Below, in pieces: positions 39,370 through 49,100 of a stretch of DNA of 64,000 nucleotides. Position 1 is the stretch's first letter. Every line of letters starts with the position of its first letter. The notes under the pieces are model-generated. The model made no database searches and had not been told where the DNA came from. It saw only the letters and a list, made by a program, of their open reading frames with translations. Location of the stretch: NCBI RefSeq assembly GCF_019343475.1, contig NZ_CP072453.1:4216001-4280000 (forward strand), read 5' to 3'. The translations under genes and the position numbers were made by a program. This DNA is from Providencia sp. R33 (GTDB lineage: Bacteria; Pseudomonadota; Gammaproteobacteria; Enterobacterales; Enterobacteriaceae).

Positions 39370-40917
39370 TTATTCCTTAATTTTTACCAATCCGTTTAAT
39401 ACTTGGTCTAATCCACCGTAAACGGAAATTTGGTCGATTCGATGTGCGATGCTTTCTAAAGTTTCGAGCTCTTTTAAGCGCAGCGCGACAGGGTTGTTTT
39501 CCATCACTTTGGCGGTATTTAACAGCGAACGGGTGGCGGCCGTTTCTTCGCGGCGGCGGATCACGTTAGCTTGTGCTGATTTTTCAGCTTCAACCACTTG
39601 GGACAAAATAGTGCGCATTTCGCCCGGTAAAATAATGTCTTTCACACCAATGCTATCGACCTCTAAGCCAAAATCCGCAATGCTTTGCACCACTTGCGTT
39701 AGCATTAGTTCATCGATTAACTGCTTGTTTTCTAAGAGTTCATCCAGTGTGCGGGTGCCCACAATCTCCCGTAATGAAAACTGTAATTCACGGTATAAAT
39801 GCTCCACTGGCTGGCTCAACTGAGAAAATGCATGTAGCACATCGGCATAGCGCCAGTTAGCCGACAAATTAATACGCAACGTCACTTTATCTTTGGTTAA
39901 GATTTCTTGTCCGCTGACTTCCAATGACTGTAAACGCGTATCAATGATGTCAATTTCTGGGGTATGTTCTACACGCCAGTAACCGTGGGTACCCGCTTCA
40001 AGTAAGCCCGTGATTTCACCGTCAATTTTTAATACGCCAATATGCCAAGCCGGTATTTGAGCAACAAGGCAAAGTTCACTGCCTTTGATGCGTTTTTTTG
40101 CGACTAAGCGCTGAGTTAACGCTTCTGGTAGCACTAAATGGCCCACTTTTTGTTTTTCGACACGCAGTGTATTGCCTGACTTCCAGTACAGACGGCGTGT
40201 GGCTGGCGATAAGATCTCAACCAAGTTATTGTGTGAATATAAAAAACCAATCTCATCATCAGACAAATCAATATCGACACCATAGGAGGCTACCCAATTT
40301 GGGTGATATTGGCGAATTTGCTCTGCAAGTACGGCGTCTATTGGTTTATCAATAGATTGCGAGCAAACATCGATGACTTGAATTTCAGGCTTCTGCTTAA
40401 CTGACCAAAAACCGTAATTACCCGCCTCTAGTAGGCTTTTTATTTCACCATCCACTTTTAGCAGGCCAATTTGCCCCGCAAAGATTTGCACCATCACACA
40501 TAAATCACGGCCTTTAACGCCTTTTTTATGCACGACATGTTCGGTTAGCTCGTTTGTCATCGCTAATTGGGTCACGTTATGTTTTTCGATACGCAAATCA
40601 TCATTAGTTTTCCAGTATAAAAGGCGTGTTTGTGGCGCGATAATTTCAACTAAATGATGATGTAAGTATAAAAAGGCGACTTCATCATCAGATAAATTAA
40701 TATCAACACAATACTCATTTACCCAATTCATGTGGAATTGACGCAAATGGTTTGCCAGCTTTTCTTCAATCGGTTCATTATTTAAGGTGAAAAATGAAAC
40801 CGTCAGTTTATTAAACCAATCTTGTACGCGGTGCTCACCTGCCACTAACAGTTGTTTGAAATCACCATTTTTTGACGTTAGTGCAATTAGTCCTTGAGCC
40901 ACATTTATTTTTTTCAT
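39370..40917 (-). CDS. Slipin/SPFH (band 7) protein of the rtc operon with duplicated N-terminal module
   Basis: A 515-residue protein. Its C-terminal part (about 336-515) is a stomatin-like SPFH domain (LTKDKVTLRINLSANWRYADV, REIVGTRTLDELL, GLEVDSIGVKDIILPGEMR) with a coiled-coil tail. The N-terminal part holds two related modules of about 143 residues (50-192 and 193-335). They share NWV-Y-VDI-LSDDE-FLY, VEI-P-TR-LYWK and L-EAG-YG-W-V, and a partial third copy lies at the very N-terminus. No membrane helix is evident, unusual for slipins. Slipins are known neighbours of RtcB in bacterial RNA repair operons; the molecular role is unknown. Confidence 0.8.
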   Translation of the reverse strand: MKKINVAQGLIALTSKNGDFKQLLVAGEHRVQDWFNKLTVSFFTLNNEPIEEKLANHLRQFHMNWVNEYCVDINLSDDEVAFLYLHHHLVEIIAPQTRLLYWKTNDDLRIEKHNVTQLAMTNELTEHVVHKKGVKGRDLCVMVQIFAGQIGLLKVDGEIKSLLEAGNYGFWSVKQKPEIQVIDVCSQSIDKPIDAVLAEQIRQYHPNWVASYGVDIDLSDDEIGFLYSHNNLVEILSPATRRLYWKSGNTLRVEKQKVGHLVLPEALTQRLVAKKRIKGSELCLVAQIPAWHIGVLKIDGEITGLLEAGTHGYWRVEHTPEIDIIDTRLQSLEVSGQEILTKDKVTLRINLSANWRYADVLHAFSQLSQPVEHLYRELQFSLREIVGTRTLDELLENKQLIDELMLTQVVQSIADFGLEVDSIGVKDIILPGEMRTILSQVVEAEKSAQANVIRRREETAATRSLLNTAKVMENNPVALRLKELETLESIAHRIDQISVYGGLDQVLNGLVKIKE

Positions 40918-41049
40918 TATTTTTCCTTTTATTTATGTGTCTGACGCTGAAGAACAACACGAAGTCATGAGGGGAAAGAAAGAGCGCCGAATCGGCTGTC
41001 TAAATTTCTGCTCATCACTCGGTAAGGCTCTCGAGTGCCAGCTTTTAGC

Positions 41050-41229
41050 TAAACTTCAGCTAGGTTTTATTTACGTTTGGAATCGTATTTTTAAGTTCAG
41101 GAGTCGAACCTGATAGCTAGGCTATTACCAAGGTATCTTACCGACGGCGGCATACAGACCATGTAGTGACAACAGCCACCATGTCTGCACCGGTTGAACG
41201 CGAAGTTCAGACATTTTCCGGCAGTGGAT
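41050..41229 (-). ncRNA. Y-RNA-like (YrlA-type) noncoding RNA with tRNA-mimic domain
   Basis: Read on the minus strand just downstream of the sigma54 promoter, this region folds into nested stems. TGTCTG/CAGACA (41213-41208, 41187-41182) closes on an inner GAAC-TTCGC-GTTC hairpin; GGTGGC pairs with GCCGCC (41180-41175, 41151-41146). A tRNA-like module follows: D-like GGTA-AGA-TACC (41142-41132), anticodon-like ATAGC-CTA-GCTAT (41125-41113), and a perfect T-arm CAGG-TTCGACT-CCTG (41112-41098). Salmonella has the order rsr, yrlBA, rtcBA, with YrlA a tRNA-mimicking Y RNA bound by the Ro protein. The placement here, ahead of slipin and rtcB, matches, but no Ro (rsr) gene is in the window. Ends are approximate. 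Confidence 0.65.
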
Positions 41230-41240
41230 GAATGTATAAT

Positions 41241-41257
41241 TGCCAGAAGCGTGCCAA
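41241..41257 (-). promoter_or_regulatory. Sigma54 promoter of the rtc operon
   Basis: On the minus strand TTGGCACGCTTCTGGCA has the invariant GG-N10-GC (GG 41255-41254, GC 41243-41242), with TGGCAC as the -24 element and TGGCA as the -12 element. RtcR, a sigma54 activator, is encoded divergently next to it. Confidence 0.88.
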
Positions 41258-41404
41258 CTTTTTAAATACGGTGAAAAATATTTTTATCTTAATGAAAAAT
41301 AACGAATAATTATTTTTAGGCTAAAAGTGACTTACAATACGAGAGAAAATGGACTAGGCTATTTATTATCTTTTTATATCGTATTTTATAAATTTATATA
41401 AATC

Positions 41405-42982
41405 ATGAATGAAAAACGCAAGGTTGTGATCGGTGTGCTTGGCACGGTATTGGACAGGCGAGGCAAAAAAGCCAATCGCTGGACCAAATGGCGCCCAACC
41501 GTGGGGTTATGCCAACAGCCGAATATCAATATTGGTCGCTTTGAATTGATTCATCAGGTCAATGACTACTCGATGGCGCATCGCGTTAAAGAGGATATTG
41601 AGCAAGCTTCACCACAAACGGAAGTTGTTCTGCATGAGGTGGATATTGCGGATCCGTGGGATTTCGAGGAGGTGTATACCTCGTTACTGGATTTTTCTGC
41701 GAGCTACCCCTTTGATACGGACAACGAAGAGTACCTTGTGCATATCACCACGGGGACGCACGTGGTGCAGATTTGCTGGTTTTTATTAACCGAAGCACAC
41801 TATTTGCCCGCCAAACTTATTCAGACGTCACCCAGTGAGAAAGGTAGGGAAAAAGACCCGATTGGTATTCACACGGTAATTGACCTTGATTTAAGCCGTT
41901 ACACCCATATCACCAGCCGTTTCCAAAAAGAGCAACAGCAGCAAGTTTCGTTTTTAAAATCAGGCATTGCGACACGCAACAGCGCGTTCAATACCATGAT
42001 TGAGCAAATTGAGCGGGTAGCGTTACGTTCAAAAGCCCCGATTTTACTCAATGGCCCGACAGGGGCGGGGAAATCGTTTTTGGCTCGGCGAATTTACCAA
42101 CTGCGTGAAAGCCGCCACCAAGTGAAAGGGCGGTTTGTGGAAGTGAACTGTGCCACGTTGCGCGGTGATAATGCCATGTCGACGTTATTTGGCCATGTGA
42201 AAGGGGCATTTACAGGGGCATTAAATTCCCGAAAAGGACTGTTAAAAGAAGCGGATGGCGGCATTTTATTTCTTGATGAAATCGCCGAGCTTGGCCTTGA
42301 TGAACAAGCGATGCTGCTTAAAGCCATCGAAGAAAAACGTTTTTTCCCTTATGGTGCGGATGAAGAAATTCACAGTGATTTTCAATTGATTGCGGGAACC
42401 CATCGCAACTTGGCGCAACAGGTGGAGGAGGGCAAATTTCGTGAGGATTTATTCGCCCGCATCAATATGTGGACATTTGCCTTACCCGGCTTGCGCGATC
42501 GCCGTGAAGATATCGAGCCAAATATCGATTATGAGCTCGTAAAATTCAGCCAAGATGCGCAAAACCAAATCCGTTTTGATAGCGAAGCGCGCAACGTGTA
42601 TGTGAAATTTGCCTGTTCCGAGCAAGCACTCTGGCGCGGTAACTTCCGTGAATTGGGAGCATCGATTAGCCGAATGGCGACCTTTGCGGAAAAAGGGCGA
42701 ATAACCAAGTCGATAGCCGAAGAGGAAATTGGGCGTTTGCAATCTCAGTGGCAAGTTAAATCGACCAATTCATTACCTAAACAAGTGGGTGAAATTGATT
42801 TATTCGACCAACAGCAATTAGCTACCGTACTGGATGTGTGCCGCCGTTCTTCATCCCTCTCAGAGGCGGGTCGAGCGTTATTTGCAATCTCTCGGCAACA
42901 GAAGAAACAACCTAATGATGCGGATAGGCTACGAAAATACTTGGCGAAATTTGGCTTGGATTGGGAGGGGGTGAAAAACTAA
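41405..42982 (+). CDS. rtcR: RtcR, CARF-domain sigma54-dependent activator of the RNA repair operon
   Basis: A 525-residue protein with an N-terminal RtcR/CARF-type sensor domain (about residues 1-180, including YLVHITTGTHVVQI) and a central AAA+ sigma54-interaction domain. That domain has Walker A GPTGAGKS near residue 217, the sigma54-contact loop GAFTGA near residue 268 and Walker B GGILFLDEI near residue 288. A C-terminal DNA-binding helix-turn-helix region follows. RtcR is thought to sense RNA ends (cyclic-phosphate-bearing fragments) and activate rtc transcription. It is divergent from the operon, whose sigma54 promoter lies about 150 bp away. The binding site before its ATG is weak. 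Confidence 0.95.
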   Translation: MNEKRKVVIGVLGTVLDRRGKKANRWTKWRPTVGLCQQPNINIGRFELIHQVNDYSMAHRVKEDIEQASPQTEVVLHEVDIADPWDFEEVYTSLLDFSASYPFDTDNEEYLVHITTGTHVVQICWFLLTEAHYLPAKLIQTSPSEKGREKDPIGIHTVIDLDLSRYTHITSRFQKEQQQQVSFLKSGIATRNSAFNTMIEQIERVALRSKAPILLNGPTGAGKSFLARRIYQLRESRHQVKGRFVEVNCATLRGDNAMSTLFGHVKGAFTGALNSRKGLLKEADGGILFLDEIAELGLDEQAMLLKAIEEKRFFPYGADEEIHSDFQLIAGTHRNLAQQVEEGKFREDLFARINMWTFALPGLRDRREDIEPNIDYELVKFSQDAQNQIRFDSEARNVYVKFACSEQALWRGNFRELGASISRMATFAEKGRITKSIAEEEIGRLQSQWQVKSTNSLPKQVGEIDLFDQQQLATVLDVCRRSSSLSEAGRALFAISRQQKKQPNDADRLRKYLAKFGLDWEGVKN

Positions 42983-42997
42983 CATTATCGATAAAAG

Positions 42998-43182
42998 AAA
43001 AGCCCCCTAAGGGGCTCAGACTGCTGACGAACCGATTAGGTTTGACAGCAGGTTGGATAGGTTTTGAATAAAAACAAAGGAAAATCAATTTATTGATTTT
43101 CGGCTGATAACACAAAGTAGGAAAAACCACGTTTTTATCCTGCTTTGTCAACAACCACAAAAGCCCCCGAAGGGGCTTTGTA
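42998..43182 (-). terminator. Structured 3' region of the giant adhesin gene with two terminator hairpins
   Basis: AGCCCCCGAAGGGGCT near 43161-43176 and GCCCCCTAAGGGGC near 43001-43014 are each followed by T-rich tails when read on the minus strand, so both can stop adhesin transcripts. Between them lie three more hairpins: CTGCTG/CAGCAG (43021-43051), GAAAATCAAT/ATTGATTTTC (about 43079-43100) and ACAAAG-AGGA/TCCT-CTTTGT (about 43110-43147). No ORF is seen. Confidence 0.6.
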
Positions 43183-43183
43183 T

Positions 43184-46100
43184 TTAGTTAAGGTCTTCAA
43201 CACAGAGTGCGGTCGCCATATTATAAACAAAATAATCTTTCAGATTAGAATCGGTATTAAATTTATTCACCGAAGGGATAAAATAGCTGTTTTCATTCTC
43301 CTCTTGAATGTCCGATGTCCAAATTTTGACTGCTTTCAGTTTTGTGCTTAATGCATGGTTTCCCCACTCATTATAGACATATTGATTCGAGGCAAAACGC
43401 AATTGAGTACCGTCAGAAATATCAGCTTTGGATGCCATTCGATAAGGTGCTGAACACAATTGTCTAGCATTGGACATCGTTTTTGCTGCTTCGCTGATGT
43501 ACCATTTTTTCAACGTAAATTGATAATTAACCGTGCGTTTATAGCCTGTATGCGCTTTTGGTACTCCTTTAAATATAGGCTTCATTGCATTACGCCCCCC
43601 GATTGGGGTTGGCTTGCGTAACATGGTGACTACCCCTTTATCATTAATAGATAACCAGTCCTCATCAACACTCCAATCGTAATCTGTTTGTTGCCCAATA
43701 GGGACGGTAATTTGGAAGCTCGCATCTGCAAATCCGGTATTTGGGAACCCATCATTGATGGAAAGTATATGATTTCCAGGAGTGGTTAGGATGTTTGATT
43801 TACCATAGGTAACAACCGTAATCGGTGAAACAACACCGCTATAATCAATGGAATGGTTATCAATTGTAATCTCTGATTTACCCACAACAGAATTATTAAA
43901 GGTGCTGGTATATACGCCATTCGTTGTTTCTTTCATGGTAGCCACAATGGTTCCTGCACTGGCCGAAATATGCGGTTTTTTACCTGAAATAGGGGTTCCG
44001 CTTGCATCTTTGAGCTCTAGCTTTATGGTGATATTGGCATTACTTCCTTCGTCAATATCATCTTTATTTACAGAAAATTCACTCTTCCCAGCTGCAAAAA
44101 CAGGTTTACCCGTTTGCACGGTTAGGTTAGTTGGTGCACTCGTTTGTGCCCCCACTTGAGCGGTGATCACATAGCTCCCGCTGGTGGACAAGGTAAGCTC
44201 CCCTTTGTGCTGTGCTCCTTGTAATTGCCACGTTGGTTGGTGAATCGTGCCATTGGCATTCTGTAATTGTATATCAGTCGCTTTTATCGTGACGTCGTTT
44301 CCATAGATATCTTTCGTGGTTACCGTGAAGTTCACTTTTCCACCTAAAGAAATCTGTTTTTGGTCAATAAGTAGCTCAACACTATTGATCTGTTTTACAT
44401 CGGTAAATGGTTGAACGGTGATTTTGGTCGCCTGAGATACGTTATTCACGCCAACGGTTAACGTATGCTCAGTGGTTTTTTTCAAGTTCACGGAGGCAGA
44501 ATAAAAACCGGGTCGATCGCTATTTTCGGCCCAATTTGGTGATGTGAAACTTTCAGCAGAATGACTATCGGAAAGTGAAATATCAGTACTGCCGATATTT
44601 TTTAGACCGTTTCCGTACTGATCTTCCAAGATTAAGTAAAGCGTCACTGGCTTACCAGGTAATACACTGTCTTTACTTGGTGTGAGGCGTATTGACGCCA
44701 CTTTGTCTTTTCCGGTTGGTGAATTAACACGGGTAGTTTTGGTGTCAGAGAGATGATTGACTTCCCCTGAAATAGATTGATTACCCACTTTGTTTAAGGC
44801 TAATTCCGTGCGATAAACTCCATTTTTATCCTCAACCCATGTCACCACGTGTTTTGTTGACCCAAGGATAAGAGAGATATCACTCGGGTTAACTTCAACA
44901 ACACCATTACCAAATTTATCCGTTAATGTCAGTGTCAGTTTGTTTTTCTCATCAACTTCGAAAGTTGATGGCGCTTGTAAGCTAACAGCTGCGACATTTT
45001 TAACCCCTTTCATTGGGTTAACTTGGATCTGAGTCGTTTTAGTCTGCCCATTTACTTTAGCAATCAAGGTGTGAGCCATGACTTTATTAAGCTGAACGCT
45101 TGCGTTGTAAGTTCCTATCGTTGAAGGGACTTTAGTCCATGATGCAAGTGTTGTAATTTGCGCATCGGCATTGGTTAAGTTGATGTCTGAAGGTAATACA
45201 TCACTCACGGCATTGCCAAAGCTATCTAGGACATTTAATGTGAGCGTTGTTTTTTCACCCGCAGACATCGTGTTTTGTGCCGCAGTTAGCGTGATTTGGT
45301 TCACGTTACCTGTGCCTTTCAGCGAATTAACGGTAATTCGCGATGTTGACGCTGACTGATGATTAACAGTTACAGTCAGCATATGGTTCCCAATAAGCGT
45401 TAAAGGAATAGAGGCGTTGTAAATTCCTTCAGACACCATACGCCATGCGACTCGGTTATTATCAATCACTTCAGTGGTATGGCTATCTTTTAGGGTAATA
45501 TCTGCACCATTAACGCCAATCACGAAGTTATCGTGTTGATCTTTCAAGGTTAGCGTTAATTCCAAGTTTTTACCTGCATCTAATGATGCAATATTGCTGG
45601 CTAATTGCGCTTTAGCCACCTTCGCTTGGCCACTTGGTGCTGTGACCTCGATGGTTTCGATACGGCTTGGTTGGTTATTTACCGTGGCTTTAAATTGGTA
45701 ATTACCGACAATGTCTAACGGAAGCTTGCTGGTATACACGCCATCTTGTGGATTCGCCCATGTAACCGCAGTGAGTTTTCCATTGTTGGTGAGCTGAATA
45801 GCATTTGTATCGACGTCAATAACACTATTATTAACATTATCCGTTAAGGTCAATGTCAATAGCATGTCTTTACCTGCTTCAATGGTACCTTCATTGGTTT
45901 CAAGTGTGGTTTTATAGACATGATTTGCCCCTTTGGCTGGGGCAACGTTTAGCTCCAGTTTATCGCTGAGTACTTTATCGGCTACCACTTGAATGGGTTG
46001 CTTGCGTAGTTTGTTCATTGTGAGTTCTTGAGTATACAACCCTCCACTGAGTTCTTTCCATGCAGAGGCTGAATGTAAATTAGTCAACAATTTCAATGAG

Positions 46101-49100
46101 CTTGCCGCGCCAGTCAGTGTATTATCGAACTTATCTTTTAGCCCAACCGTTAGCGTGATGTTATCACCTGAATTGACAGCATGAGTTTTAGCGCTGTGGG
46201 TTATCGAAATCGTCTCTAATGAGCCTCTTAACCCATCTTTATCATAAGAGGTGATAGGGATCTCTTTAGGTGAGTTAACATCCCAATGGACAGTTTCTGA
46301 TTGTCCGTTGGCTTCCACCATTATCTGGTAGCGGCCTGTTTTAGATGCTGGTAGTTGAGCGATATATTTATTCAATACATTTTTTTCCATAAATATAATG
46401 CGTTGCTTTTGCCTATTGATTGTCACAGTGATATCGCTACTGCTGACATTTTTAACTGGGTTTTTATATTGATCAGTTAAACCAATGGATAGTGATGATG
46501 GCTGCCCTGCATCACTGTTGGCTATTGGTGAAATGGTGATTGTCTTCACGGCATCTTTACCCACGGGTGAATTGACCGTGACATCAGTTGTATCGGTAAA
46601 CTGCCCAATACTCGCCATCAGATTATGTGTTTTAACATCACTGAGCATAATATTGGTGGTGTAGAGACCTAAGCCATGGCTATCTTCATCCCAGACAGCG
46701 GATACTTTATGGTTACCGTCAGTCAGTGTGATCGTATTATTATTGAGGCGAATGACTGGATTGTTATCCATATCAGTTACTTTCAAAGATAACGTGACTT
46801 TACTGCCCGCAGTAATGGTGCTTAAGTTTGCGGTTAACTGAACCTTATTGATATGGCTTTGGCTGGTTGATGGCAATGCGTTAATCAATACATTATGACT
46901 TTGTACTTGGTTAACCGTTGCTCTGAGCGAGTGGATCCCTGCGATAGAGACCACTGTTGACGCAGTATAGCTACCATTCCCTTTTGATACCCAGCTTAAA
47001 CCTGTGAGGTTTTTCTTAATGTGCGCATCATTAATGGTGATATCTTTATCGGTGATCCCTTCGACACCATTATTCCATTGGTCTGTTAATGACAGTGTTA
47101 GCTCTGTTTGACTTCCCACAGTCAGTTGGTTTGTGCTGGCTTTGAGCTCAACGGCTTTTACCTGTGCAGGGTCTGTTAGTGCGCTGACATTGACTGCAAG
47201 TGCAGTGCTTGCTTTGTTATTTACTTGGCTTACAAAGGTGTTTTTCCCTTGTTTGTGTAATGGGATGGTGGTTGTGTAAATACCCGCACCTTTCTCTAAC
47301 CACGTCAATTTAGTCGCAAGCACATGGTTATGCTCTAATTGAATGTCTGAGATTTGTACCTTTTCAACACCGTTGCCATGGCTATCCGCTAAGGTTAATT
47401 GCAATTCGACAGAATCACCAACTGTCCACGTTTTGTTCGCCGCGTTTAATTCCACCTTGTGCACGGCAGATTTACCCTGTGGGGCTTTAACATCGATAGT
47501 TTGTGATTGGCTAATGCGATTAACCGTGACTTTTAAGATGTCTGGACCTAACTGACTCAATAATACGTCAGCGGTATAAGTGCCATTCCCATTGTCTTTC
47601 CAAGTTACAGAGCCCGATTGTTGATGAGTAATAGCGATACTGTTGCTGTCGATACCCCTCAGTGGGTTATTAAAGCTATCTTTTAACATTACCGTTAATG
47701 CCAGATGGCTGCCTGCTTGTAGATTGCTTGACTGTGCGGTACTAAACTGCACGTTAGCAACCACGCCACGTTGGCCTTGAGTTCCACTCCCGTCACTATT
47801 TTCGGCAACGATAGTACTTGGGTTTGATACTATCCATGTTTTAGACGCTGAATTGATATTATTAGCAGTAATAACAATGTCATAGGAGCCACTTTGTTTA
47901 GCCGGTAGTGTGAGAATGTAGTGACCATTATTGAGTGGGGCGACTGCAATCTTCGATGACTGTGTATTATCGATTTTAACGGTGACCTCTGTGATACCCG
48001 TGACGGCGTGATTATTTAAATCCGTCAATGCAACCACTAATGCGCTGTCCATACCTGCAATTGCTGTCGGGAGACTTAAGATCTTAACGTTTTTGACTTT
48101 ACTGATGCCGTCAGTTTTTATCACTTCGAAATCAATTACTTGGCTGTTGATTTTATTAACCGTGGCGGTTAGTGCATCTTTGCCAAGTATTTTTAAGTCT
48201 ACGTTAGCGCTATAGGTGCCATCTTTGTTATCAACCCAAGTCACATGGCCTGTTTGCTTATGCGTTAACGTGATGTTTTTCACCTCAATGCCATTCAGTG
48301 CGTTATCAAACGCATCTTTTAAGGTCAGTGTCAGTTTTACTGACTCACCTGATTTGAAGCTTGATGCTGTTGTTGCCAGTTCAACGGAACTCACGACACC
48401 TGCATTGCCTTGAATACCAGAGCCATCCGTATTGGTGGCTTTGAGGGGCGTCGCAGTGTTAACAACCCACGTTTCTTTCGCTTCCTGCTTATTCACGGTC
48501 ACTTTAACCGAGTAATTTCCTGCTTTTTGTGCAGGCAACGTGGTGGTGTAAGTGCCCTTATCCGTTTTAGATTCAACTAATGTTAAGTTGAGTGGCTTGC
48601 CATTGAGAGTGACTTTAATGTCATCCGCAATTTGTGTGACACCATGACTATTCGTATCAGCGACTTTTACGGTAATGGTTTGCGCTGAACCTGTTGATGA
48701 GGATGAAATAGGCTCAAGGGTCAGTTTGCTCGCCTGCTTAATGTCGGCAGTATTCTCCACGGTTATATTTACCGCTGAACTATTTATGGTATTGACGGTA
48801 GCGGTTAATGCATCGCTTCCCAGTACCTTTATAGGCAAGGTGGTGGTGTATTGGCCATTATTATGGTCAGTCCAAGTGGCATTACCCGTTTGTTTGTGCA
48901 TCAGTGTAATATTGTTACTGTCGACGCCTTTTAATGGGTTATTAAAGCTATCTTTTAACGTCACAGTCAGCAATACGTTATCACCAGACACCAAACTTGC
49001 TGTTGCTGTTTTCAGTTCAACATCGCTAACAACGCCACGCTGGCCTGCTGTGCCACCACCATTTGCGGTTACCGTGTCGGGTTGTGCCACTGTCAGTGTT

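Larger units (their letters stand above)
40918..41404. promoter_or_regulatory. 487-bp leader region of the rtc operon between slipin gene and rtcR
   Basis: No ORF is supported here. The stretch holds a sigma54 promoter reading leftward, a long structured leader with a tRNA-like domain (separate entries), and further hairpins nearer the slipin gene: CACTCG/CGAGTG with a 10-nt loop (about 41037-41012) and GCCGATTCGGC (about 40996-40986). A second small RNA, as in the paired Y RNAs of Salmonella, could be included in this part. Confidence 0.6.

Noticed and set aside
41098..41142. Intact tRNA gene on the minus strand
   Set aside because: T-arm, D-like and anticodon-like stems are present, but there is no closing acceptor stem or CCA end and the spacing is wrong; the rtc leader position favours a Y-RNA-type tRNA mimic.
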